Positions 55,792-64,000 of a stretch of 64,000 bases of DNA are shown here, one piece after another (within the stretch, counting starts at the first letter, position 1; each line of letters starts with the position of its first letter). Location: NCBI RefSeq assembly GCF_004124275.1, contig NZ_CP027218.1, positions 4,033,501-4,097,500 on the forward strand, read 5' to 3'. The translations under genes and the position numbers were made by a program. The notes under the pieces were generated by a model. It had not been told where the DNA came from. It made no database searches and worked only from the letters and a program-made list of their open reading frames with translations. The stretch is from Pseudomonas sp. DTU12.3 (lineage in GTDB: Bacteria > Pseudomonadota > Gammaproteobacteria > Pseudomonadales > Pseudomonadaceae).

Positions 55792-57576
55792 ATGACTACA
55801 GGCAGTGCTCTGTACATCCCGCCTTATAAGGCAGACGACCAGGATGTGGTCGTTGAATTGAACAACCGTTTTGGCGCCGAAGCGTTCACCGCTCAGTCGA
55901 CCCGCACCGGCATGCCGGTGCTGTGGGTCGCTCGCGCCAAACTCGTCGAAGTCCTGACCTTCCTGCGCAACCTGCCCAAGCCGTACGTCATGCTCTATGA
56001 CCTGCACGGCGTGGACGAGCGCCTGCGCACCAAGCGTCAAGGGTTGCCGAGCGACGCTGAGTTCACTGTGTTCTATCACCTCATGTCGCTGGAGCGTAAT
56101 AGTGACGTGATGATCAAGGTCGCCTTGTCCGAGAGCGACCTCAGCTTGCCGACCGTCACCGGCATCTGGCCGAACGCCAACTGGTACGAGCGTGAAGTCT
56201 GGGACATGTTCGGCATCGACTTCAAAGGTCACCCGCACCTGTCGCGCATCATGATGCCGCCGACCTGGGAAGGTCACCCGCTGCGCAAGGACTTCCCGGC
56301 GCGCGCCACCGAATTCGATCCATACAGCCTCAACCTCGCCAAGCAACAGCTCGAGGAAGAAGCCGCGCGCTTCCGTCCTGAAGACTGGGGCATGAAGCGC
56401 TCCGGGACGAACGAGGACTACATGTTCCTCAACCTCGGCCCGAACCACCCTTCTGCGCACGGTGCGTTCCGCATCATTCTGCAGCTGGACGGTGAAGAGA
56501 TCGTCGACTGCGTGCCGGACATCGGTTACCACCACCGTGGTGCCGAGAAGATGGCCGAGCGTCAGTCGTGGCACAGCTTCATCCCGTACACCGACCGTAT
56601 CGACTACCTCGGCGGCGTGATGAACAACCTGCCGTACGTGCTCTCGGTCGAGAAGCTGGCCGGCATCAAGGTGCCCGAGAAGGTCGACGTCATCCGCATC
56701 ATGATGGCCGAGTTCTTCCGGATCACCAGCCACCTGCTGTTCCTCGGGACTTACATCCAGGACGTCGGCGCGATGACTCCGGTGTTCTTCACCTTCACCG
56801 ACCGCCAGAAGGCGTACACGGTGATTGAAGCCATTACCGGTTTCCGTCTGCACCCGGCCTGGTACCGCATCGGTGGCGTTGCCCACGACCTGCCGCGCGG
56901 CTGGGAAAAACTGGTGAAAGACTTCGTTGAATGGCTGCCAAAACGCCTCGACGAATACACCAAGGCTGCCCTGCAGAACAGCATCCTCAAGGGCCGTACC
57001 ATCGGCGTCGCCCAATACAACACCAAAGAGGCCCTGGAATGGGGCGTCACCGGTGCCGGCCTGCGTTCGACCGGTTGCGACTTCGACCTGCGTAAAGCGC
57101 GTCCGTACTCCGGCTACGAGAACTTCGAGTTCGAAGTGCCGCTGGCCGCCAATGGCGATGCTTACGACCGCTGCATGGTCCGCGTTGAAGAAATGCGCCA
57201 GAGCATCAAGATCATCGACCAGTGCATGCGCAATATGCCGGAAGGCCCGTACAAGGCGGATCACCCGCTGACCACGCCGCCGCCGAAAGAGCGCACGCTG
57301 CAGCACATCGAAACCTTGATCACGCACTTCCTGCAAGTTTCGTGGGGCCCGGTCATGCCGGCCAACGAATCCTTCCAGATGATTGAAGCGACCAAGGGCA
57401 TCAACAGTTATTACCTGACGAGCGACGGCGGCACCATGAGCTACCGTACCCGGATCCGCACTCCAAGCTTCCCGCATCTGCAACAGATCCCTTCGGTGAT
57501 CAAAGGCAGCATGGTCGCGGACATGATTGCGTACCTGGGTAGTATCGATTTCGTTATGGCCGACGTGGACCGCTAA
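55792..57576 (+). CDS. nuoC: NADH dehydrogenase I fused subunit CD, 594 aa
   Basis: NuoC (30 kDa) domain at about 1-180 with WPNANWYEREVWDMFGIDFKGHPHLSRIMMPPTWEGHPLRKDFP, joined to NuoD (49 kDa) with LGPNHPSAHGAFRIILQLDGEEIVDCVPDIGYHHRGAEKMAERQ. The fusion is the gamma-proteobacterial form. Start ATG 55792. Confidence 0.96.
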   Translation: MTTGSALYIPPYKADDQDVVVELNNRFGAEAFTAQSTRTGMPVLWVARAKLVEVLTFLRNLPKPYVMLYDLHGVDERLRTKRQGLPSDAEFTVFYHLMSLERNSDVMIKVALSESDLSLPTVTGIWPNANWYEREVWDMFGIDFKGHPHLSRIMMPPTWEGHPLRKDFPARATEFDPYSLNLAKQQLEEEAARFRPEDWGMKRSGTNEDYMFLNLGPNHPSAHGAFRIILQLDGEEIVDCVPDIGYHHRGAEKMAERQSWHSFIPYTDRIDYLGGVMNNLPYVLSVEKLAGIKVPEKVDVIRIMMAEFFRITSHLLFLGTYIQDVGAMTPVFFTFTDRQKAYTVIEAITGFRLHPAWYRIGGVAHDLPRGWEKLVKDFVEWLPKRLDEYTKAALQNSILKGRTIGVAQYNTKEALEWGVTGAGLRSTGCDFDLRKARPYSGYENFEFEVPLAANGDAYDRCMVRVEEMRQSIKIIDQCMRNMPEGPYKADHPLTTPPPKERTLQHIETLITHFLQVSWGPVMPANESFQMIEATKGINSYYLTSDGGTMSYRTRIRTPSFPHLQQIPSVIKGSMVADMIAYLGSIDFVMADVDR

Positions 57577-57578
57577 GC

Positions 57579-58076
57579 ATGAACAGCACGCTTATCCAGA
57601 CAGACCGTTTCACCCTCAGTGAAACCGAGCGCTCGGCCATCGAGCACGAGCTGCATCACTACGAAGACCCGCGCGCGGCGTCGATCGAAGCCCTGAAGAT
57701 CGTTCAGAAAGAACGTGGCTGGGTGCCGGATGGCGCCTTGTACGCGATCGGCGAGATCCTCGGCATCCCGGCGAGCGACGTTGAAGGTGTGGCGACGTTC
57801 TATAGCCAGATTTTCCGTCAGCCGGTTGGCCGTCACATCATTCGCGTCTGCGACAGCATGGTCTGCTACATCGGCGGCCACGAGTCGGTGGTCAGCGAAA
57901 TCCAGAACAAGCTGGGCATCGGCCTGGGTCAGACCACCACCGACGGTCGTTTCACCCTGCTGCCGGTCTGCTGCCTCGGCAACTGCGACAAGGCACCGGC
58001 GCTGATGATCGACGACGACACCTTTGGTGATGTGCAGCCTGCTGGCGTCGCCAAACTGCTCGAGGGCTACGTATGA
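57579..58076 (+). CDS. nuoE: NADH dehydrogenase I subunit E, 165 aa
   Basis: Thioredoxin-like [2Fe-2S] (N1a) subunit: VCDSMVCYIGGHESV and LLPVCCLGNCDKAPALMIDDD give the four cysteines. Starts 3 bp after nuoCD; overlaps nuoF (ATGA). Confidence 0.96.
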   Translation: MNSTLIQTDRFTLSETERSAIEHELHHYEDPRAASIEALKIVQKERGWVPDGALYAIGEILGIPASDVEGVATFYSQIFRQPVGRHIIRVCDSMVCYIGGHESVVSEIQNKLGIGLGQTTTDGRFTLLPVCCLGNCDKAPALMIDDDTFGDVQPAGVAKLLEGYV

Positions 58077-59428
58077 CCCTGACATCTTTCGGTCCTGCCA
58101 ACCGCATTCAGCGTTCGGCCGAGACTCACCCGCTGACCTGGCGTCTGCGTGATGACGGCGAAGCCGTGTGGCTCGACGAGTACCAGGCCAAGAACGGTTA
58201 CGCCGCTGCGCGCAAAGCCTTCGCCGACATGGATCAGGACGCCATCGTCCAGACCGTGAAAGACGCAGGCTTGAAAGGTCGCGGCGGTGCAGGCTTCCCC
58301 ACGGGCGTGAAGTGGGGCCTGATGCCCAAAGACGAATCCATCAACATCCGCTACCTGCTGTGCAACGCGGATGAGATGGAACCGAACACCTGGAAAGACC
58401 GCATGCTGATGGAGCAACTGCCCCATCTGCTGATCGAAGGCATGCTGATCAGTGCACGCGCGCTGAAAACCTACCGTGGCTACATCTTCCTGCGTGGCGA
58501 ATACACCACCGCCGCCAAGCACCTCAACCGTGCCGTGGAAGAAGCCAAGGCTGCGGGCCTGCTGGGTAAAAACATCCTCGGCAGCGGCTTCGATTTCGAG
58601 CTGTTCGTCCACACCGGCGCCGGGCGTTATATCTGCGGTGAAGAAACCGCACTGATCAACTCCCTCGAAGGCCGCCGCGCCAACCCGCGCTCCAAGCCGC
58701 CCTTCCCTGCCGCTGTTGGCGTGTGGGGCAAGCCGACCTGCGTGAACAACGTTGAAACCCTGTGCAACGTGCCGGCGATCATTGCCGACGGCGTTGACTG
58801 GTACAAATCGTTGTCTCGCGAAGGCAGCGAAGACATGGGCACCAAGCTCATGGGCTTCTCCGGCAAGGTCAAGAACCCCGGCCTGTGGGAGTTGCCATTC
58901 GGCGTCACCGGTCGCGAGTTGTTCGAAGACTACGCCGGCGGCATGCGCGACGGCTTCAAGCTTAAGGCCTGGCAGCCAGGTGGCGCCGGTACCGGTTTCC
59001 TTCTGCCTGAGCACCTCGACGCACAAATGTACGCCGGCGGCATCGCCAAAGTGGGCACCCGTATGGGTACCGGCCTGGCCATGGCGGTGGACGACAGCGT
59101 CAACATGGTCTCGTTGCTGCGCAACATGGAGCAGTTCTTCGCTCGTGAGTCGTGCGGCTTCTGCACCCCGTGCCGTGATGGTTTGCCATGGAGCGTCAAG
59201 CTCTTGATGGCCATCGAAGAAGGCCGCGGTCAGCCAGGCGACATCGAGACCCTGCTGGGTCTGGTCAACTTCCTCGGCCCAGGCAAGACCTTCTGTGCTC
59301 ACGCACCGGGTGCCGTGGAACCGTTGGGCAGCGCCATCAAATACTTCCGTCCAGAGTTCGAAGCCGGTATCGCGCCAGTCAGCGCCGCCGTCCCGCCTCT
59401 GGCAAGGCCGATCGTAATCGGCGCGTAA
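58073..59428 (+). CDS. nuoF: NADH dehydrogenase I subunit F, 451 aa
   Basis: NADH- and FMN-binding subunit: GLKGRGGAGFPTGVKWGLMPKD, GAGRYICGEETALINSLEGRR, and the N3 [4Fe-4S] site ESCGFCTPCRDG. Full length. Confidence 0.97.
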   Translation: MTLTSFGPANRIQRSAETHPLTWRLRDDGEAVWLDEYQAKNGYAAARKAFADMDQDAIVQTVKDAGLKGRGGAGFPTGVKWGLMPKDESINIRYLLCNADEMEPNTWKDRMLMEQLPHLLIEGMLISARALKTYRGYIFLRGEYTTAAKHLNRAVEEAKAAGLLGKNILGSGFDFELFVHTGAGRYICGEETALINSLEGRRANPRSKPPFPAAVGVWGKPTCVNNVETLCNVPAIIADGVDWYKSLSREGSEDMGTKLMGFSGKVKNPGLWELPFGVTGRELFEDYAGGMRDGFKLKAWQPGGAGTGFLLPEHLDAQMYAGGIAKVGTRMGTGLAMAVDDSVNMVSLLRNMEQFFARESCGFCTPCRDGLPWSVKLLMAIEEGRGQPGDIETLLGLVNFLGPGKTFCAHAPGAVEPLGSAIKYFRPEFEAGIAPVSAAVPPLARPIVIGA

Positions 59429-59438
59429 ACGCTTAAAA

Positions 59439-59462
59439 GGTGAAGGGCCCGGGCCTTTCGCC
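59439..59462. other. palindrome in the nuoF-nuoG gap
   Basis: GGTGAAGGGCCCGGGCCTTT CGCC, a near-perfect inverted repeat 10 bp after nuoF in the only sizeable gap (133 bp) of an otherwise tight operon. No T-run. Confidence 0.5.
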
Positions 59463-59561
59463 TCCTGCGATGACGCCTTTCGAGGCTGGTTTGATTCGCA
59501 CGGATAACAAGATTCCATTAGCCACGCCCGCTGACACCGGGCCAACGAAGACCTTTGAACC

Positions 59562-62276
59562 ATGGCCACTATCCACGTAGACGGCAAAGCGCTCGAAGTC
59601 GACGGGGCAGACAACCTGTTACAGGCATGTCTGTCGCTGGGCCTCGACATTCCATATTTCTGCTGGCACCCCGCGCTCGGTAGCGTCGGGGCATGCCGCC
59701 AGTGCGCGGTCAAGCAGTACACCGACGAGAACGACACCCGTGGTCGCATCGTCATGTCCTGCATGACGCCTGCCACCGACAACACCTGGATCTCCATCGA
59801 AGATGAAGAATCCAAGGCGTTCCGCGCCAGTGTTGTCGAATGGCTGATGACCAACCACCCGCACGACTGCCCTGTGTGCGAAGAAGGCGGTCATTGCCAC
59901 CTGCAAGACATGACAGTGATGACCGGCCACAACGAGCGCCGTTATCGCTTCACCAAACGCACCCACCAGAACCAGCAACTGGGCCCGTTCATTTCCCACG
60001 AAATGAACCGCTGCATCGCTTGCTACCGCTGCGTGCGTTTCTACAAGGATTACGCTGGCGGCACCGACCTCGGTGTATTCGGCGCCCACGACAACGTGTA
60101 CTTCGGTCGCGTTGAAGACGGCACCCTTGAAAGCGAGTTCTCCGGCAACCTCACCGAGGTCTGCCCGACCGGTGTGTTCACCGACAAGACTCACTCCGAG
60201 CGCTACAACCGCAAGTGGGACATGCAGTTCTCGCCGAGCATCTGCCATGGCTGCTCGAGCGGTTGCAACATCTCCCCGGGCGAGCGTTACGGTGAACTGC
60301 GTCGCATCGAAAACCGTTTCAACGGTTCGGTGAACCAGTACTTCCTGTGCGACCGTGGCCGTTTCGGTTATGGCTACGTCAACCGCACAGACCGTCCACG
60401 TCAGCCGCTGCTGGCCGACGGCACCAAGCTCGGTCTCGACGCTGCACTGGATAAAGCTGCTGATCTGCTGCGCGGGCGCAACATCGTCGGTATCGGTTCG
60501 CCGCGTGCCAGCCTCGAAAGCAACTACGCGTTGCGCGAACTGGTTGGCGCCGAGCACTTCTACTCGGGTATCGAAGCGTCCGAACTGGAACGCATCCGTC
60601 TGGTTCTGCAAGTGCTCAAAGACAGCCCGCTGCCAGTGCCAAACATGCGCGACATCGAAGACCACGACGCGATTTTCGTTCTCGGTGAAGACCTGACCCA
60701 GACCGCCGCCCGTATGGCGCTGTCGCTGCGTCAATCGGTCAAAGGCAAAGCCGAAGACATGGCCGAAGCCATGCGCGTCCAGCCTTGGCTCGACGCTGCG
60801 GTGAAGAACATCGGTCAGCACGCGCTGAACCCGCTGTTCATCGCCAGCCTGGCGGAAACCAAGCTCGACGACATCGCTGAAGAATGCGTTCACGCCGCTC
60901 CGGACGATCTGGCGCGCATCGGTTTCGCCGTTGCCCACGCACTGGATGCCAGCGCGCCTGCCGTTGAAGGTCTGGACGCCGAAGCACTGCAACTGGCCAA
61001 GCGCATCGCCGACGCCCTGCTCGCCGCCAAACGTCCGCTGATCATCGCCGGTACGTCGCTGGGCTCCAAAGCCCTGATCGAAGCCGCCGCGAACATCGCC
61101 AAGGCGTTGAAGCTGCGCGAGAAGAACGGTTCGATCAGCCTGATCGTGCCGGAAGCCAACAGCCTCGGCCTGGCCATGCTCGGTGGCGAATCGGTGGATG
61201 CTGCGCTGCAAGCCGTCATCGACGGCAAGGCTGACGCGATCGTCGTGCTGGAAAACGATCTGTTCACCCGCACCGCCAAAGAAAAAGTCGATGCCGCACT
61301 GAACGCTGCGCAAGTAGTGATCGTTGCTGACCATCAGAAGACTGCGACCAGCGACCGCGCGCACCTGGTTCTGCCAGCCGCAAGCTTCGCTGAAGGCGAC
61401 GGTACGCTGGTCAGCCAGGAAGGTCGCGCCCAGCGCTTCTTCCAGGTTTTCGACCCGCAATACCTCGACGCGAGCATTCTGGTGCACGAAGGCTGGCGCT
61501 GGCTGCACGCCCTGCGCGCGACTCTGCTGAATCAGCCGATCGACTGGACACAACTCGACCACGTCACCGCTGCCGTTGCTTCGAGCACCGAGCAACTGGC
61601 GCGTATCGTCGACGCTGCACCGTCGGCGGCGTTCCGCATCAAGGGTCTGAAACTGGCGCGTGAGCCGCTGCGTTATTCCGGTCGCACCGCGATGCGCGCC
61701 GACATCAGCGTTCACGAACCACGCACCCCGCAAGACAAAGACACCGCGTTCGCCTTCTCCATGGAAGGTTACTCGGGTTCGGTTGAACCGCGTCAGCAGG
61801 TGCCATTCGCCTGGTCGCCGGGCTGGAACTCGCCACAAGCGTGGAACAAGTTCCAGGACGAAGTCGGTGGTCACATCCGTGCTGGCGACCCGGGCACCCG
61901 CCTGATCGAAAGCACTGGCGATTCGCTGAACTGGTTCGCTGCAGCACCGCGTGCGTTCAACCCGGCGCCGGGTACCTGGCAAGCCGTGCCGTTCTTCCAC
62001 CTGTTCGGCAGCGAAGAAAACTCTTCGAAAGCCGCACCGGTTCAAGAGCGTATTCCGGCGGCTTACGTGGCACTGGCGAAATCCGAAGCGGATCGTCTGG
62101 GCGTCAATGACGGTGCCCTGCTGAGCCTCAACGTGGCCGGCCAGACCCTGCGTCTGCCGCTGCGCATCAATGAAGAACTGGGCGCAGGTCTGGTGGCATT
62201 GCCTGCGGGCATCGCCGGCATTCCACCGGCATTCGCCGGCGTATCCGTCGACGGTCTGCAGGAGGCAGCGCAATGA
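59562..62276 (+). CDS. nuoG: NADH dehydrogenase I subunit G, 904 aa
   Basis: Iron-sulfur subunit of the NADH module: a 2Fe-2S ferredoxin domain (CWHPALGSVGACRQCAVKQ, N1b), His-Cys3 site (DCPVCEEGGHCHLQDM, N5), RCIACYRCVRFYKDYAGG and CHGCSSGC clusters, then the inactive molybdopterin-oxidoreductase-like part. Overlaps nuoH by 4 bp. Confidence 0.96.
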   Translation: MATIHVDGKALEVDGADNLLQACLSLGLDIPYFCWHPALGSVGACRQCAVKQYTDENDTRGRIVMSCMTPATDNTWISIEDEESKAFRASVVEWLMTNHPHDCPVCEEGGHCHLQDMTVMTGHNERRYRFTKRTHQNQQLGPFISHEMNRCIACYRCVRFYKDYAGGTDLGVFGAHDNVYFGRVEDGTLESEFSGNLTEVCPTGVFTDKTHSERYNRKWDMQFSPSICHGCSSGCNISPGERYGELRRIENRFNGSVNQYFLCDRGRFGYGYVNRTDRPRQPLLADGTKLGLDAALDKAADLLRGRNIVGIGSPRASLESNYALRELVGAEHFYSGIEASELERIRLVLQVLKDSPLPVPNMRDIEDHDAIFVLGEDLTQTAARMALSLRQSVKGKAEDMAEAMRVQPWLDAAVKNIGQHALNPLFIASLAETKLDDIAEECVHAAPDDLARIGFAVAHALDASAPAVEGLDAEALQLAKRIADALLAAKRPLIIAGTSLGSKALIEAAANIAKALKLREKNGSISLIVPEANSLGLAMLGGESVDAALQAVIDGKADAIVVLENDLFTRTAKEKVDAALNAAQVVIVADHQKTATSDRAHLVLPAASFAEGDGTLVSQEGRAQRFFQVFDPQYLDASILVHEGWRWLHALRATLLNQPIDWTQLDHVTAAVASSTEQLARIVDAAPSAAFRIKGLKLAREPLRYSGRTAMRADISVHEPRTPQDKDTAFAFSMEGYSGSVEPRQQVPFAWSPGWNSPQAWNKFQDEVGGHIRAGDPGTRLIESTGDSLNWFAAAPRAFNPAPGTWQAVPFFHLFGSEENSSKAAPVQERIPAAYVALAKSEADRLGVNDGALLSLNVAGQTLRLPLRINEELGAGLVALPAGIAGIPPAFAGVSVDGLQEAAQ

Positions 62277-63280
62277 CCTGGTTCACCCCTGAAGTGATCG
62301 ATGTGATCCTCTCGGTCGTCAAAGCCATCGTGATTCTGTTGGCCGTGGTGGTTGCAGGCGCGTTGCTCAGCTTTGTCGAACGTCGCCTGCTGGGCTGGTG
62401 GCAGGACCGCTACGGTCCGAACCGCGTTGGCCCGTTCGGTATGTTCCAGATCGCCGCCGACATGCTGAAGATGTTCTTCAAGGAAGACTGGACCCCGCCG
62501 TTTGCCGACAAAGTGATCTTCACTTTGGCACCGGTGGTGGCCATGTCCGCCTTGCTGGTCGCGTTTGCGATCATCCCGATCACCCCGACCTGGGGCGTCG
62601 CGGACCTGAACATCGGCTTGCTGTTCTTCTTCGCCATGGCCGGTCTGTCGGTCTACGCGGTGTTGTTCGCCGGCTGGTCGAGTAACAACAAGTTCGCCCT
62701 GCTCGGCGCGTTGCGTGCTTCGGCGCAGACCGTGTCCTACGAAGTGTTCATGGGCCTGGCCCTGATGGGCATCGTGGTCCAGGTTGGCTCGTTCAACATG
62801 CGTGACATCGTCGAGTACCAGGCGCAGAACCTGTGGTTCATCATTCCGCAGTTCTTCGGCTTCTGTACCTTCTTCATCGCTGGCGTCGCCGTGACTCACC
62901 GTCACCCGTTCGACCAGCCGGAAGCGGAACAGGAACTGGCCGACGGTTACCACATTGAATACGCCGGTATGAAATGGGGCATGTTCTTCGTCGGTGAATA
63001 CATCGGCATCATCTTGATCTCGGCGCTGCTGGTCACCCTGTTCTTCGGTGGCTGGCACGGTCCGTTCGGCATCTTGCCGCAACTGGCTTTCCTCTGGTTC
63101 GCACTGAAGACCGCGTTCTTCATCATGCTGTTCATCCTGCTGCGCGCATCTATCCCGCGTCCGCGTTATGACCAGGTGATGGATTTCAGCTGGAAATTCT
63201 GCCTGCCACTGACCCTGATCAATTTGCTGGTGACCGCTGCGGTCGTGTTGTTGAACACGCCTGCAGTCGCGGTTCAGTGA
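62273..63280 (+). CDS. nuoH: NADH dehydrogenase I subunit H, 335 aa
   Basis: Eight-helix membrane subunit at the quinone site: LLSFVERRLLGWWQDRYGPNRVGPFGMFQIAADMLKMFFKEDW and the E-rich loop HPFDQPEAEQELADGYHIEYAGMKWGMFF. Confidence 0.97.
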   Translation: MTWFTPEVIDVILSVVKAIVILLAVVVAGALLSFVERRLLGWWQDRYGPNRVGPFGMFQIAADMLKMFFKEDWTPPFADKVIFTLAPVVAMSALLVAFAIIPITPTWGVADLNIGLLFFFAMAGLSVYAVLFAGWSSNNKFALLGALRASAQTVSYEVFMGLALMGIVVQVGSFNMRDIVEYQAQNLWFIIPQFFGFCTFFIAGVAVTHRHPFDQPEAEQELADGYHIEYAGMKWGMFFVGEYIGIILISALLVTLFFGGWHGPFGILPQLAFLWFALKTAFFIMLFILLRASIPRPRYDQVMDFSWKFCLPLTLINLLVTAAVVLLNTPAVAVQ

Positions 63281-63291
63281 GGATTTGACCC

Positions 63292-63840
63292 ATGTTCAAA
63301 TATATTGGCGACATCATTAAGGGTACCGGTACCCAGTTGCGCAGCCTGGTCATGGTCTTCGGCCATGGCTTTCGCAAGCGCGACACCCTGCAATACCCGG
63401 AAGAAGCGGTCTACCTGCCACCACGCTACCGTGGTCGCATCGTCCTGACCCGCGACCCCGATGGCGAAGAGCGTTGCGTTGCCTGCAACCTGTGCGCCGT
63501 GGCTTGCCCGGTAGGTTGCATCTCGCTGCAGAAAGCTGAAACCGAAGACGGTCGCTGGTACCCGGACTTCTTCCGTATCAACTTCTCGCGCTGCATTTTC
63601 TGCGGTCTCTGCGAGGAAGCCTGTCCGACCACCGCAATCCAGCTGACACCGGATTTCGAGATGGCCGAGTTCAAACGTCAGGACCTGGTGTACGAGAAAG
63701 AAGATCTGCTGATCTCCGGCCCCGGCAAAAACCCTGATTACAACTTCTATCGTGTTGCAGGTATGGCAATCGCTGGCAAGCCGAAAGGCGCCGCACAGAA
63801 CGAAGCCGAACCGATCAACGTGAAGAGCTTGCTGCCTTAA
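63292..63840 (+). CDS. nuoI: NADH dehydrogenase I subunit I, 182 aa
   Basis: Two [4Fe-4S] clusters (N6a, N6b): CVACNLCAVACPVGC and CIFCGLCEEACPTTA. Normal length. Confidence 0.97.
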   Translation: MFKYIGDIIKGTGTQLRSLVMVFGHGFRKRDTLQYPEEAVYLPPRYRGRIVLTRDPDGEERCVACNLCAVACPVGCISLQKAETEDGRWYPDFFRINFSRCIFCGLCEEACPTTAIQLTPDFEMAEFKRQDLVYEKEDLLISGPGKNPDYNFYRVAGMAIAGKPKGAAQNEAEPINVKSLLP

Positions 63841-63849
63841 GGAAGAACG

Positions 63850-64000
63850 ATGGAATTCGCTTTCTATTTCGCATCGGGTATCGCTGTTGTGGCCACGCTA
63901 CGTGTGGTCACCAACACCAACCCTGTGCACGCCCTGCTCTACCTGATCATCTCGTTGATCGCCGTGGCCATGACCTTCTTCGCACTCGGCGCCCCGTTCG
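63850..64000 (+). CDS. nuoJ: NADH dehydrogenase I subunit J, 5' part
   Basis: Begins at ATG 63850, 9 bp after nuoI; the visible 50 codons (FAFYFASGIAVVATLRVVTNTNPVHALLYLIISLIAVAMTFFALGA) are the first two helices of NuoJ. Continues beyond the window. Confidence 0.92.
   Translation, partial: MEFAFYFASGIAVVATLRVVTNTNPVHALLYLIISLIAVAMTFFALGAPF

Noticed and set aside
58067..59854. 595-codon minus-strand open frame over nuoF
   Set aside because: Antisense shadow; crosses the nuoF-nuoG gap and shows no family match.
59619..62273. 884-codon minus-strand open frame over nuoG
   Set aside because: Antisense shadow; no domain and the plus frame has all NuoG cluster motifs.

Overview
This 64 kb window is a chromosomal segment of a fluorescent pseudomonad (Pseudomonas fluorescens group). 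The evidence is GC-rich coding sequence, the gene order cysG-serS-crcB-rarA-lolA-ftsK / trxB-aat-bpt-infA / clpA-clpS / cspD / icd / idh / mnmA-hflD-purB / aceA / nuoA-J, a fused nuoCD, two unrelated isocitrate dehydrogenases, and many REP palindromes of the types seen in this group (GTGGGAGCGGGCTTGCTCGCGA and GTAGGAGCTGCCGCAGGCTGCGATC). I saw no rRNA, tRNA, prophage, insertion sequence or CRISPR array.

Layout. 0-27 kb is mostly accessory: the 3' end of a 39-bp minisatellite gene, a lipoprotein, a membrane diguanylate cyclase, an orphan polyamine-binding protein with an amine oxidase-like flavoprotein and a LysR regulator, a cytochrome c, a MocR regulator opposite an EamA exporter, an AraC regulator, an AhpD-like protein, a SulP transporter, GNAT and TetR proteins, an isochorismatase-like hydrolase, gamma-glutamyltransferase, a DNA alkyltransferase, a GH18 chitinase + AA10 LPMO pair, a hemerythrin, the tusDCBE-ybiB sulfur-relay operon and a glutathionyl-hydroquinone reductase. 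26-54 kb is conserved housekeeping: siroheme and seryl-tRNA synthesis, fluoride export, replication-fork maintenance, lipoprotein transport, chromosome segregation, thioredoxin reduction, the N-degron pathway (aat, bpt, clpA, clpS), isocitrate metabolism, tRNA thiolation (mnmA, the acceptor of the Tus relay), purine synthesis, ribosomal protein hydroxylation and isocitrate lyase. 54.6-64 kb is the NADH dehydrogenase I operon nuoA-nuoJ, cut by the window end.

The most interesting signal is at 17977-19912: a two-gene chitin-attack operon whose products (GH18 chitinase and AA10 lytic polysaccharide monooxygenase) both lack a recognisable signal peptide and are almost free of cysteine, although an AA10 enzyme needs an exposed N-terminal histidine to bind copper. 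Each gene is preceded by a hairpin carrying GGA in its loop, a Gac/Rsm (CsrA-type) target architecture, and the operon has a perfect 8-10-8 inverted repeat upstream. Other notable structures are a REP element whose two ends supply the stop codons of two convergent genes, a 133-bp tandem array built from REP doublets, and a roughly 850-bp nested inverted-repeat element between infA and clpA that carries no transposase.
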